Source: Hemicordylus capensis
Lineage: Eukaryota; Chordata; Lepidosauria; Squamata; Cordylidae
DNA length: 64,000 bases
Assembly: GCF_027244095.1 (NCBI RefSeq)
Contig: NC_069661.1
Span: 12,162,001 to 12,226,000, forward strand
Direction: 5' to 3'
Below the pieces are notes generated by a model. It saw nothing but the letters and a program-made list of their open reading frames with translations. It did no database searches and was not told the origin of the DNA. Positions 43,626-55,189 of the stretch are shown piece after piece. Every line of letters starts with the position of its first letter. Position 1 is the first letter of the stretch. A program made the translations under genes and the position numbers.

Positions 43626-43734
43626 AGAATATATTAAGGTTTTGCAAAACCATTATCCCTAATTTATTTTAGCCTACTTTCCAGTAGGCTCTTGAGATCC
43701 CCCAGCACTCTGTCTGTCTGTCTCTGTGTGTCCC

Positions 43735-44440
43735 TATCAACTTTGCAATGCCTGGACCAGCATGAACCAAATTGGGTACAGTTGTAGGGACATTTGAGAC
43801 ACAAGTGGGCTAACTTGTGAACCACCTAACAAATTGGCTACAGGGACACATAGGGATGCCTCAAAGGCTGAGTTTGTGATGACATCATCCATCCTGGTTC
43901 AAGATGGCGAAAGTGTAAATGTTTGAGGCACCAGTGCGCTAACATGGACTGTCTAACTGATTTGAACCAAATTTGGTACAGTTGTAGTAAGTGATACACA
44001 GGGACATCTCAATAGTGTCATTTGTAATGATGTCATCCAACCTGATCCACGATGGTGGATGTGTGAAAGTCTGAGGCACAAGAGGGCTAACTTGTGGACC
44101 ACATATCCGATTTGAACCAGATTTGTACAGTTATAGTGAGTGACACATAGGGGCACATCAATGGCATGGTTTGTGATGACATCATCCACCCCAATTCAAT
44201 ATGGCAGGGACATGAACATTTGAGGCACAATTGGACTAACTTGTGAACCACTTAACCAATTTGAACCAAATTTGCTACAGTTGCAGGAATACATAGGGAC
44301 ACCACAAATGTATAGTTTTTGATGATGTCATCTACCCCAGTTCAAGATGGCAGACACTTGAACATTTGAGGAAGAAGTGAAGTAATTTGTGAACTGCCTA
44401 ACTGATTTGGACCAAATTTAGTCCAGTTGTAGGAATAGTG
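43735..44440. repeat. Tandem repeat array, unit about 148 bp
   Basis: A unit containing GAACCAAATTTGGTACAGTT, TGTGATGACATCATCC, CAAGATGGC and GGGCTAACTTGTGAACCAC recurs about four and a half times. The CATCC marker falls at 43886, 44034, 44183 and 44329, so spacings are 148, 149 and 146. Units are diverged from one another and the first is partly deleted. Each carries a TGACATCA-like near-palindrome (CRE/AP-1-like). No coding frame. It could be a minisatellite or the tandem interior of a transposon. A short GTCT run (43710-43726) precedes it. Confidence 0.8.
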
Positions 44441-44459
44441 AAAAGATAGTAGGCGGATT

Positions 44460-44702
44460 AGTTCTTACTAGAACAACTTTTAATTAAATATTGTTTTAAT
44501 AGCTTCAAAATTATTTTAAAACATTTTAAAATTTAATTTGTTGTAATGTTTTAACTTTTACTGTATTATTTATTTTGTTTTAACTAATGTTTTTTGTTGT
44601 TATCTATTTTAACTAACATTTTAACTTTTTCTGTTTGTTTGTTTTTGTTGTTAACCTTCCAGAGACATGAGTTTTGGGTGGTATAAAAATATGTAAAACA
44701 AA
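44460..44702 (+). mobile_element. L2-like LINE 3' tail
   Basis: A T-rich stretch with repeated TTTTAACT words ends in CCAGAGACATGAGTTTTGGG, GGTATAAAAATATG and AAC repeats. The ending matches those at 7430-7505 and 47878-47915. Confidence 0.6.
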
Positions 44703-44998
44703 CAAACAAACTTGTTTGACTTTGGAGGTATGCTTTCAAAAACAGCTGGAGAGCCAAGGTTGCCTACCCCTACTCTGGATGCTGTCCCCTGGTTCTAGTA
44801 AACCATGCAGCCAAGTTGCATACACCCTTTCTGAAGCTGCATCACAGTGCTGTGATGAACTCATGCTCATCTTTTAACTTATAATCCTTGTCCCATGTAT
44901 TACCGGCAAGCCCAAACATCCTCCAATCCAAGCAGCTGGGTTGTTTTGCTGTTTTGTTTTGTTCTTTTATAACTACATGATTTTGCATTTTGGCATGT
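44703..44998. other. No feature recognised
   Basis: GAGCCAAGGTTGCCTACCCC near 44750 could be a decayed hAT MITE end; nothing else is visible. Confidence 0.3.
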
Positions 44999-45190
44999 TA
45001 GGAACATAGGAAGCTGCCATATACTGATTCAGATCATTGGTCTATCTAGCTCAGCATTGTCTTCACAGACTGGCAGCAACGTCTCCAAGGTTGCAGGCAG
45101 GAATCTCTCTCAGCCCTATCTCGGAGATGCTGCCAGGGAGGGAACTTGGAACCTAGATGGAACTTGGAACCAGAGCGGCCCCATCCATAA
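44999..45190 (-). mobile_element. 5S-type SINE, body and tail
   Basis: The plus strand shows GGAACATAGGAAGCTGCCAT, GGCAGGAATCTCTCTCAGCC and GGGAGGGAACTTGGAACC in reverse of the 14725-15030 copy. The 5S-like head is absent. AGATGGAACTTGGAACC is duplicated in tandem near 45140-45170. Confidence 0.75.
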
Positions 45191-45399
45191 TGTCATGTTG
45201 AATCCAATGACATTAGTTGCAACCCAGGTTCTCCTTCCATCAAAGTCATCTTGACTTGTTAGTCATACTCCACAGTTGTGTGTTATCTGCCATGACGGAA
45301 TGAGGCACAAACCTCTTCTCCATTGTAAATATGTATAGAATGTTGGCTGGTCTCATTGCGGGGTCAAAAGTTAATCCTTGTTTCACATTTGATTTAGCA

Positions 45400-45976
45400 T
45401 TTTGACAGCTGATTTTTTACGGGGCAAATAGATTTTTTAAAAATGGAGGGAATTTTTTGTTTGTTCTGATTGGCTGGGTGGAGGAATGGATGGGCCAGAG
45501 AAACTGTATATCTTGGAAGTGTTGAGAGAGAGAAGGCAGAGTCCTAGAGGGAGAAGTCAAGAGGGTCTACTCGAGCAAGACAAGTCAGAGTTGGAGGTTG
45601 CAGAAGAAGGAAGAGAGCCTGGAAGTCTGCTAGAGTGAATCGATGCAGAGAGTGAGCAGCCAGCAAGAAAAAGAGAAGCCTTCTAGCTGAAATCACTGGA
45701 AGAAAAGGAAGAGCCAAGTTGGACTGAGCCCCAGAGTCTGGGGCCCAGACCTGTGCCACAACCAGAACAAAGTCTGCCCAGCAAGCCCGGAACTGAGTAG
45801 TAAGAAAGTATAAGAGGACTCTGAGTAGGGACCAGTATAGAGACAGGTAGTGATTGTGTTTCTCCAGCTTTTTATTTTCCCTGACCTGCTTTTTAAGTAA
45901 CTGTTTTTAGTTTGTATTTTTTACCCTGTAAGATAAATATTTTAATTGAACAATCTTTCACCTAAAAATAAACTTC

Positions 45977-46063
<87 letters not shown>

Positions 46064-46260
46064 GAAGCTTGTTGATTTGTCTTTATCCCATGCCTATAAG
46101 CCTTTCCACACTACTGAGATTTGTTTTTGGTTTTGTGTAATTTTTGATAAATGTGAAGGGCTGTTGTAGTAGACCCAGCCATACCAAAAGTCCACTTGGT
46201 GGCAGCGGTAAAAATGGTGCAGAGGAACAGAGGGCTGTTCCTCCACATCTGCCAATCTAG
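45400..46260 (+). mobile_element. Possible LTR and primer-binding region fossil
   Basis: A CCAAT-type box (TGATTGGCTGGG, 45467-45478) is followed by a purine-rich stretch and two AATAAA-like sites (near 45934 and 45967). A TG/TA microsatellite comes next, then ACTTGGTGGCAGCGG near 46194-46208, which resembles the primer-binding region after some LTRs. No coding region or second LTR was identified and the family is unknown. Confidence 0.25.
45979..46060. repeat. (TG)n(TA)n microsatellite
   Basis: About 18 TG units followed by about 22 TA units. Confidence 0.95.
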
Positions 46261-47284
46261 TATTTTCATTTTAAGGTATGCAAATAGTCTTTTTGCAAGG
46301 TAACCAGTGTTAGTTTTTAATTGTATCTTTGTCTAGTAAAAACAAAGCTTTATTTTTATTGTCCTTTTTATTAGAAAAGTTTTGTTGTGTGCGTAATGCT
46401 ATGGGACCTATGTTTGACAAAGCTTAGGGCCTCAGCATGTTAGAGCAAGTGGCTCTGTGTGTCTGTGTATGTATAAATTTATATATATATATATGAGTGA
46501 ATATGAGAGAGAGAGAGAGAGATGGCTGTACTGAGTTTATGCCATCCCTTAATCTAGAAAAAGATTCATAGCCAGTGGGGAAAGAGTGTTAATGAGCTCA
46601 CAAAGCATGTAGTCATATTTAACAGAGATGGATGAATCTAAGATTAATTTGCCTACCACTATGGCTTTACAATGCAAATTTCCCTATAAATCATACACTC
46701 CCTGAACAAGAAAATGGCTTTTTTTTTAGAATCAAGCAGCAATTATTTTTTCAAAGACCAAGATAAATGGGCCACTTGGTTGGGTCTTCTTAGAACTTTT
46801 GAGCCAAGGAATTCTGTTACCGGGGCTCCGAATTAGTTGTTGTCACAATTGTGATCAAGTCTGTGTCAGAGAGTGAGTCCTAGATAAAGGAGATCAAGAT
46901 CTGGAAGAGAAGAAAGGAACAGTATTAATGCTGCATGCAAGGTCAGATCTGAGCAGAAGAATAAAAGAGGTTCTTCCTTGCTTGATCACACCCATTTGGG
47001 CTGTGAACCACTCAGCAGGGGTGTGCAAAAGCTTTGGTTTTGGTTATTTTGATCATTTAGTTCATGCTGTTATTCATCCATTAACACCACATCCATTTTG
47101 GCTTATTTAATGTTTGTCACTTTTATTCATTCTACACTCAGTTTTACATAGTGATGTCTATAGATACACATGCTGCTAGGGGATCCCATATAGATACTTC
47201 CTGGTTTAGGTTGGCCTTTGATTGGAACATTTCCCTGAACAATGTTTTTCAACCATCATTTTAATTTGATTTAAATTTTTGACT
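46261..47284. other. No gene recognised; small microsatellites
   Basis: TA run at 46479-46492 and GA run at 46506-46522. CAGGGGTGTGCAAAAGC at 47016 resembles a hAT left terminus of the TAGGGGTGTGCA family, without a visible right end. Confidence 0.35.
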
Positions 47285-49380
47285 TAATTTTTTATTTCTT
47301 TATCATATTTCTGTATCACCTGATATATGCATCTCTAGGCAGTATACAAAGTTTTTTTTAAAAGCAAATATAAAATATAAAAGCAGTTAAAATTCTCAAC
47401 AACAACAAAAATCTTAGAAGACAACAACACATTAAATAATTTTTAAAACCCAGTTAAAAGCCTAAGAAATAGCTATGTCTTGAGGGACCTCCTAAAAACA
47501 GAGGAGGAGAAGATGCTCTTATTTTAACAGGGAGTATATTCCAGAGCCCTGGGGCAGCCACAGAGAAGGCCCAGTCACGAGTTGCCACCAAACAAGCCGG
47601 CAGAAACCATAACCAGACCTCTCCAGATGATCTTAATAGGGGACAGGGTTTATGACAAAGAAGGCGCTCTCTTAAGTACCCTAGACCCAAGCCATTAAGG
47701 CTTTATAGGTAATAACAAACACTTTGTATCTTGTTTGGAAACATATTGGCAGCCAATACAATTCTTTCAGAATTGGTGTTATATGGTCCCTTCAGGTAAA
47801 CCCAGAGACCAGTCTGGTTGTTGCGTTCTGTACCAGTTGTAGTCTCCGGACTACATACAAAGGCAGCCAGAGACGCGAGTTTGGGGCGGTATAAAAATAC
47901 ATTAAATAAATAAATGTAGAGTGCATTATAGTAGTCAAGCCTAGAGGTTACCAGAATATGTACAACTGTTTTAAGGCTGAGAAATGGAAGTAGTTGGCAT
48001 ATCAGCCAAAGCTGATGAAAAGCGCTCCTGGCCATTGACTTAGTCTGAGAAACTTTGGGATCCAAAGAGCATTTGGGATCCATGAGCACTCCCAGGCTAG
48101 GTACTTGATCTTTCAGGAAAGTGTAACTCCATTTAGAACAGGCAGATCTAAACCAGTTCTCGGGTCCTGACCACAGAGTCAGTATTTGGATTCAACATCA
48201 GTTTGTTATCCCTCACCCAACCATTTATCACCTCCAGGCAGACATTTACCTGTAGGGAGGTTATGCCATTCCCTGATGAAGTTGGTATGGAGAAATAGAT
48301 CTGGGCATCATCAGCGTTTTGATAACACCTAGCACCAAACCTCCTGATGATCTCTCCCAGCGGTTTTATGTAAGTGTTAAAAAGCATTGGAGATAGTACG
48401 GAGCCTCGTGGAACTCCACACTTCAACTTTCATTTTGCAGAGCAACAGTCTCCAAGTGACGCCATCTGGAATTTGCCAGAGAGGTTGGAATGGAACCACT
48501 GTACGACAGTGCTACCTAATCCCACCTTCCTCAAGTGACCCAGAAGGATACCATGGTCGATGGTATCAAAAGCCACTGAGAGATCCAAAAGGATCAGCAG
48601 AGTCACACTCCACTCTGTTGATAGCCAGTTGGAGATCATCCATCAGGCCAACCAAGGCACTCTCAACCCCATAGCCCATCTGAAAACCAGTTTGAATTGG
48701 GTCTAAATAATCTGTGTCATTCAAAACAGCCTGGAGCTGAGAGGCCACCCACTACTCAATCACCTTACTCAACCATGGAAGATTGGAAATGGGTCTGTAA
48801 TTAGCCAACTCTGAGGAGTCCAATGCAGGTTTCTTCAAATAAGGTCTAATAGTAGCCTCCTTAAGACAAAGAGGCATCCTGCCCTCCCTCAGAGAAGCAT
48901 TTATAATATTTACTAGACCCTCTCTGATAATCGTTACTAGATGAAATAAGCCAAGTTGGGGAAGGGTCAAGTGAACAGGTTGTAGGATGTACAGTCCGAA
49001 GCAGTTTGTCCACATCCACAGGAGTCACAAACTGAAAGTGATCCAATTTAATCCTATAAGAGGAATTGCTGGCCACCTCTACAATAGACTCTGTGGTATC
49101 TAGCAGTATCCAGTTCAGCCTGAATATGAGAGATTTAATCCACCAAAAAAGTCATTAAAGACATCACAGTGAGTGTGATAGTTCCAAGTTCAAATTCAAG
49201 GGGAGGAGCCATAAACTAGTCCCCTCAAAACCCTAGACAACTCAGCTGGACATGAATTTGCAGAAGCAATGTGGGCTGCTTCTTTGCTGCCTGCACTGTC
49301 AGAGCATAGATCTTCAAATGTGCTCTGTGTTGTGATCTGTCAGATTTTTGCTGGGTCTTCCTGCACTTACGCTCTCAAAT
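47285..49380 (-). mobile_element. L2-type LINE, 3' two kilobases with RT
   Basis: Minus-strand pieces in order from 49380: IREGLVNIINASLREGRMP near 48880-48935, IRPYLKKPALDSSELANYRP near 48795-48855, TLLILLDLSVAFDTIDHGIL near 48540-48600 and GVPRGSVLSPMLFNTYIKPL near 48355-48420. ADDAQIYFSIP near 48285-48320 is the RT active-site region (normally YADD). AFSVAAPGLWNILPVKIRA near 47510-47565 is the C-terminus. It is broken by multiple frameshifts and stops. The order fits the L2 clade ORF2 from RT onward; no endonuclease part is present. A small LINE tail interrupts it at about 47878-47915. Confidence 0.85.
47878..47915 (+). mobile_element. Tiny LINE tail inserted in an L2 copy
   Basis: CAGAGACGCGAGTTTGGGGC, CGGTATAAAAATAC and an AAAT run match a LINE 3' end in opposite orientation to the host L2 copy. 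L2 sequence resumes on both sides (compare GGGGCTGCCTTTGCACGTAG at 58467-58486). Confidence 0.6.
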
Positions 49381-49649
49381 ATAATTGATTGATAGATAAA
49401 TAAAGGGCCGAATTCAGATGTTGCATAACAGAAGAGAACACACACAGAGACACAAAATATTCTCCAAAAATTAATGCAATGAGATACATTCATTTCAAGA
49501 AGGCTTAATTTATTTTGTCTTAAGGTGTCTCCAGATAGGGGAAAGGGTAGGGCAACCAAACAGTGGCTGTATTTACACGTAACGGGAAACTGGAGATGAA
49601 GGAACCTGAGGTTGACTTTCTTGTATGTCCAGATTCATGAAACTCCAGT
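49381..49649. other. Spacer between two L2 copies
   Basis: It may hold a decayed palindromic element (CCGAATTCAGATGTTGC near 49408); nothing is firm. Confidence 0.3.
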
Positions 49650-50870
49650 CCTGTCATAAAAGCGACCAGAGGTTGATAGTATTGAAAGCCACAGAATGAT
49701 CCAAAAGAACCAACAGAATCACACTCCTTCCATTCATTCCTTGGTATAGATCATCCATCAGGCTGACCAAGGCTGTCTCCACCCCATAGCCTGTTCCAGA
49801 GCAAGTTTGAAATGGATCTAGATAATCAGTATCTTCCAAAACTGCTTAGAGTTGATCAGCCACCACCCTCTCAATCACCTTGCTCACCCCAAGGGAGGTT
49901 GGAGACTGGCCTATAAATATCCCTCACCAAGGGCTCATGTGTTTTAAGCAGATGTCTCACAATTGCCTCCTGCAAACATGGAGACATACTACCCAGAGGT
50001 GCACCTAGGTCATTTTGGAGTCTGGACCTAAAGTCTTTTGGAGCCTCCCCCGCAAGTATTTTTAACACATTTGTAACACGGCCACACCACCAGATAGACT
50101 TAAAAGGATTTGAGGTCCGCCAGAGAGTGTGGATGCCCTGAACTTTGGCCTGGAAGTGCAAGGGTAAGAGTGCCTCTGATCCTGCCATCCCTCAGTGAGG
50201 CATTTATGATTTCAACTAAGCCATCTCTAACAGCCTCCCTGATAGATGTTATAAGCCACGTTGGGCATGGATCCAAAGGACAAGTGGTAGGCTGAACACT
50301 GCCAAGGAACTTGTCTACATCTTCAGGAATCACAAATGGAAATTGATCCATTCTAATTGAACCAGAGGAGTTACTCTACAATTGACGCCGTCAAAACCGT
50401 GGAGTCCAAGTCAGCTTGAATGCAAGAGATTTATCCTCAAAAATGTTGCTAAAAGCATCACAGCGGGATGATGAAAAATCCAGATCTAAGTTCAGAGAGG
50501 AGGGAACCTGAGTCAATCTCAGAACAACTCAACAACTCAGCTGGACACGAAGCTGTGGACACAATACATGCAGAATAGAATTGCTTCTTCACTGCATGCA
50601 TTGCCAAAGACAAAGCCTTCAAATGGGCTTTATGTTGTGTCTTGTCATATTCAAGTTGAGTCTTCCTCCACTTATGCTCTAGTCTTCTCCCTTGCTGCTT
50701 CAGCTCCCGTAGCTACTCAGTGTACCATGGGGCCAATTTAGGGCCAATAGTATCTACTGCCCTGGTAAGCTCCCTATTCCAGGTCACCACCACGGCATCA
50801 ACAGAATCACCAGCAGAACCAACTCTGAAACCCTCCAAGGCCTCTTGGAATCCTATAGGATTATTGGAAT
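49650..50870 (-). mobile_element. L2-type LINE, second copy lacking its 3' end
   Basis: The minus strand gives FPFVIPEDVDKFLGSVQPTT and CPLDPCPTWLITSIREAVRD near 50240-50350, then YLDPFQTCSGTGYGVETAL near 49770-49830 and VILLVLLDHSVAFNTIN near 49665-49720. The upstream part (50350-50870) matches 49200-49380 of the neighbour and goes further 5'. It overlaps the first copy in L2 coordinates, so the two are not one element. It stops in the RT domain, which is unusual because LINE insertions normally keep the 3' end. The hAT MITE at 49994-50178 interrupts it. Confidence 0.75.
49994..50178. mobile_element. hAT MITE inserted in an L2 copy
   Basis: Begins CAGAGGTGCACCTAGGTCAT and its right end, inverted, begins CAGAGGCACTCTTACCCTTG. 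The flanks ATACTACC (49986-49993) and ATCCTGCC (50179-50186) agree at six of eight bases. Same family as 26639-26837, in the opposite orientation. Confidence 0.8.
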
Positions 50871-51565
50871 CCCAAGGTTCGAGGGTTAGTGCACCTCTGC
50901 AGGGGTGCAGGACCTATTAGGATGGTCCTTCCAAGAAGGCCTCTTGGAATCCTATAGGATCCGACGGAACTCCCAGGCGTCCTTTGAGCCCAAAGCCCCA
51001 GTTCGGGCCGAGACTTTGCAGAGAGAGGAGCTCTGTTTGCGAGCTCCTCTCCTTTTCAAATTGTGGGGCCCTGATCAGCCCAACTGACGCGGGCCTTCTT
51101 GCGGTGAGGACTCGGGCGGCTGGGAGGGCGGGCGGCGGCGGCTGTAGTGCTGTAGTTTGTGCCGATTTGGCCCCTAATCCGGTCTAGTAGCCACGGGCTA
51201 CCTTGGCCCGAAATCGGGCCTTGTGTTGGGTGGTTGGGTGGGTGGTCGGCAGCCGCGGCCGCGGCAGTAGTTTGGGCCAATTTGGCCCCTAATCCGGTCG
51301 CAGGGGGGCGGCGGGGGCGGCTGGTGTCCTGCCGTCCCAACTAATCTAAAGATTACGGCGGCAAGCAGGAAAGCGGCAGGAGGGGTAAGTAAACCCTCCC
51401 GCTGCTCTTAAAGGTACCCCCCCACCCAGTGCCGGACCGCAGTTGGCAGTTCCGTGCACACCCCTAGTAACTATGGAAGAGTTTTGTATGGAGGGGTTAT
51501 GTAGGTCAGAAGTAACTTGTATAGGATCTCTTGGGAGTACCATCCTAATAGGTCCTGCACCCTGG
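50871..51565. mobile_element. GC-rich nest of hAT-like ends with inverted arms
   Basis: Inverted arms of about 40-70 bp with mismatches lie at 50885-50950 and 51500-51580, both containing GTGCAGGACCTATTAGGATG in opposite orientation. Between them, 50955-51466 begins TAGGATCCGACGGAACTCCC and, inverted from the right, TAGGGGTGTGCACGGAACTG, so it is probably a member of the TAGGGGTGTGCA family. The block 51090-51330 is CpG-rich and contains TTTGGCCCCTAATCCGGTC twice (51166-51184, 51280-51298). No transposase-like frame. The 8-bp flanks do not match. Confidence 0.5.
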
Positions 51566-51810
51566 CAGAGGTGCACTAACTCCCAGACCTTGGGGACCCG
51601 GTCCAATCCTCCAAAGTCGGGGGGGGGGGCTCCAGATGGCTGGGGGCCTCCAGCAGCTAAGACACCCCATGCCCGCCCCACCAAAGCTCTGCTTTTAAAA
51701 AAAAGTTCCACCGTGGCTGAGGGGTGGTTGCGGTGGTGGTGGTGGGGATAGAGCAGTCCTTCTCTCTTGCAGGCTTGCAATGATCTCTAAACTGTGCAGG
51801 TGCACCTCTC
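51566..51810. mobile_element. hAT-like MITE (CAGAGGTGCAC end)
   Basis: It starts CAGAGGTGCACTAACTCCCA and the right end, inverted, starts GAGAGGTGCACCTGCAC. No target duplication is visible. Same terminus family as 26639-26837 and 49994-50178. Confidence 0.5.
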
Positions 51811-53439
51811 AGTTGCTTAAAGATGCTGGCCTGAATGGATGGGACCAGCGTCTCTCCTGCTTCCACCATTAATTGGCCTTAAGTTGGCTTGGGAAAATGA
51901 CCTACAACAAACTATTAGCAACTCACAATGAAAGGGAATACTGAAATGGAAGCCGGTCTTTTCTACCTCTTCCCGAACGGTCCGGGCCCATCCCTAATAG
52001 TTACACAGACAAACCATCATACCATATGACTGTATAATCAAAGACTAGATTGAAAAAATAAATCACTGAAAAATATCCAACTTGCCTAAATGAACTGCAA
52101 TTTAAGTAATTAAATGCAATTAAAAACTACCTCAAAATAAAGGAGAATTATAATCTTGTTTATAACAACCCATAAATCAGCCCCCCATCAACTCAAGAAT
52201 TAGGTGGAGAAAGTTCTGCAGTCGACTTCCACCTCCACCCCCTCGTCCAGTTACAAAAGACTTATGCCCTTTCTCCAACCATGTAAGTTCCTTCATTTTA
52301 CCATATACGTATGATTTTGCTCACCTAGTGTCCATACGTCTAGAAGATTTTCCCTGCTCAAACTTCAAACCTCCTTTTGGGGCCTAGGAACAGATTGCGG
52401 GGCTGTCTACTGTTAACAGAACTGGGTGGAAAGTGTATAGCTAAATGTTGCAACTTGATTCAACTTAAGAAGTCACATTTTAAATTACTACAACAGATAA
52501 AATACGTCAAAATAGAACCTTTTAGGTATGCAGATTGTACAAGCATTACAAGAGGCAGACCTCCTTCCCTTAACATGATTTTTTTTCTACATGTAGACTG
52601 TTAAAACCAAAATGGAGGAACTCCCTAACATACAACCTTCACCTATCTACTACAGGTCTTGTGTTTTTTTTTTGGCTTGTGAGCCACTGTGGAACAGGAA
52701 AGTATCTTCTCATTCCATCTCCTACCTAAACTGCTTTGAGAACATCATTGGTTGAAAATATACTGGGGTGGCTCTAGGTGGTCATCATTTTCCCCAAGAA
52801 GACCCATTGCAAACATCACAGGTGGAAAAATGGCAGTTTCATCTCCCACCCCCTGATACATTTGAGGCAAAGGTTATCTGGTGAGAACGTTCCACTCAGT
52901 CCTAGTTTAAACTGATTAAATCTACATATATTTTGTTAGCTGGCGCAGGTGTAGAACACAGCAGGCGCCATCTTAAAAGAAGCAGAATGTAAATAAAGGA
53001 ATGCATCTTGAAAGAAGGTGAGCCCTTTCTTATGATTGAGAGTTTGAAGGTGGGTGGCAGGGAAGGCATCAGAAGCTCGCCTTCCCCGCAGATGGTCCTC
53101 CTGTTGATGCTGGACACATGAACTGTGCACCCAGATGATCCACTGCTGCAGAGATGATCATCTGCTGTGGAGCTGTGGGGGCCGGGATGCATCATCCCGG
53201 TCCCCAGGATTCCCACAATGCACTGCACAAATGTGCATTGTATAGATCCCCCTGGTGACAGCCAGGAGTCTGCTGGCAGATGGTACCAGTGCTGGCACAC
53301 AAGCAGTTAGCCCAAGTTAAGGGCATACTAGCACCCTTAACCTTGGCTAACCATCAGGATCTCTAGGCAGGTTTGCTACTGAGCCAAGCCCAGGCATGGC
53401 CGCTTGTGAGATCGGCCTCGATGTGTGTCTTCTGAAGTT
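51811..53439. other. No gene recognised
   Basis: The open frame 52902-53300 (minus) has no domain. 53040-53430 shares words with 21725-22120 (CCCACAATGCACTGC, GGCCGGGATGCATC), a possible old repeat. There is a T-run at 52663-52672. Confidence 0.3.
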
Positions 53440-55189
53440 TTTAAAGGAAAATTTATACAAGTACAAAATAACATTCACCAATAAAAGGTTGTCCAATTAA
53501 TCCAGGATGCCTTTGGGTAGATTAATTTGTTTTAATTGATCTAAATTAATCAGTTGGACTCATAAGTTAAGAACCATTTTAGTCAAGCCAAAAGGCATTT
53601 CCAGTTAATTGGGCAACTCGTTTATTTTTAGTTCAGTTCAGTTTTATTTTGATCTCTGACCAGCAATGCAAAGTAGACAGATAAAAAACGTTAAGCATTT
53701 ATTATTTCCAGTGTTAGTTTTTGGTTGCAGCCTGAATGCCGCTGCATCCATCCTTCTGATATAACACCTGCCCCAAATTTTAGTAATAAATGCAGTGCTT
53801 CAAAGCACAGAGCAATGCCTGAGAGTTCAAGAGCCAGCCACCAAAAGCATCCAGCCCTTTAATAATGCGGACAATGGTTCAACGCTCCTCATTTAATTTT
53901 CTCAAAATCCACTTGAATGCCTTTTGACCCGTTTTCATGCTCACATTTTCAGTTAAAGTTCCATTGCAAAGATATAAAATAGCCTTTAATGTCACCATTG
54001 TTGGAAGAAATGTTTAAGAAGTTTAAAAAAACAAACAAACCAAACACAAACCCTGTCCCTCTGATTTTTCTTGTTGTTGCTATTCTAAGAAAAGGGAGCT
54101 ATGAACAATATTAGCCTGTAGTGTTCAGTTTGTTTATGGGTCTATAGAAACGAGAGGCATTGTTCAGCAGCATTCTAGGACTGTGATATAAGGGCAAAAA
54201 TACCTAACCAAATACACATTGATGGGGTCATGACTGACAGCTCCGTTTGTACTCTGCTAAAAACTAATAAAAATAAAATCAAGTTATTCAAATATATCTC
54301 TAAGCAAAAACCCTCTGGGCCTTTACATCAATGGAAGATAGGCAAAAGATTGTCCTGTAAACCAACAGAAAAGGAAGAGCAGAGTTTTCAGTAATGTGTA
54401 AGGAAGAGAGGGGAGGGCGGGCAATAAGTCTTAAACACACACAATAACCCAGCAAATGCACACTGCAAGCAAAACAGGGTTTCAGGGCACAGTTTTAAAC
54501 TCATTCTTCTTCAACTGTGCTTTTGCCTGGAGAACAGTGGCTGACATACAAAGTTGCTCAACAGTACTACTTAGGAGTAACTCTACAGGACTACTTAATT
54601 TCAGTGACTGACATCCAGACTAACAAAGCACCAGGGTCTCTAAAGAGACCTAATTCCACCATTCGCAGGGAGGCGAGCAAATTTCAACAACCTTCCCTTC
54701 CCCTAGAAGCACTCTGTGCCATCCAAATATTTTGTAGTTTGATCTGGAGAAAGAGTATTGCAGAATAACAGTGCTCATCCCCATCCTATTCACCTGCTGA
54801 TTTCTGGAGATTAAGCTGCTGTCAAAGCCAGAAGAGCAAACCTGGCTATTTTAACAGTTCCTACTAGGCATAGTTCTGAAATGTGGACATTCATAATCAA
54901 AGAGGGTGATCCTGAGTATGTTCAGAGTTCATCTCTGAAAGCAGTATGCCATCCTAATTCCAAAAGATACTGTGACACAGAGGCACCTACAACTAGCATT
55001 TTGGATAAAGTAGTTCTTTTTCTGGAAGAGTTTGCATGTGTTTAACAGCTGCATGGGATATAGAAGCTCAGTAAGCAAAGCTTTTTAAATAATTGTTTGT
55101 CTGAGAAATAGCTTTACCTGCTGAGCTTCTGCTTCACATACAGCAGAGCCAGCCTAGAAGGTAACAGAAATTCATCTACCATTTTAGAT
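53440..55189. other. Repeat-poor AT-rich stretch, possible conserved non-coding DNA
   Basis: About 1.7 kb without transposon edges. 53500-53640 is dense in TAAT/ATTA cores (CCAATTAATCC, GATTAATTTG, TTAATTGATC, AATTAATCAG, AGTTAATTGG), the kind of motif homeodomain proteins bind. No open frame with a domain (54517-54768 has none). Conservation cannot be tested from one sequence. Confidence 0.35.

Noticed and set aside
43735-44440. CRISPR-like array
   Set aside because: Whole 148-bp units repeat with no short direct repeats separated by unique spacers, and the genome is vertebrate.
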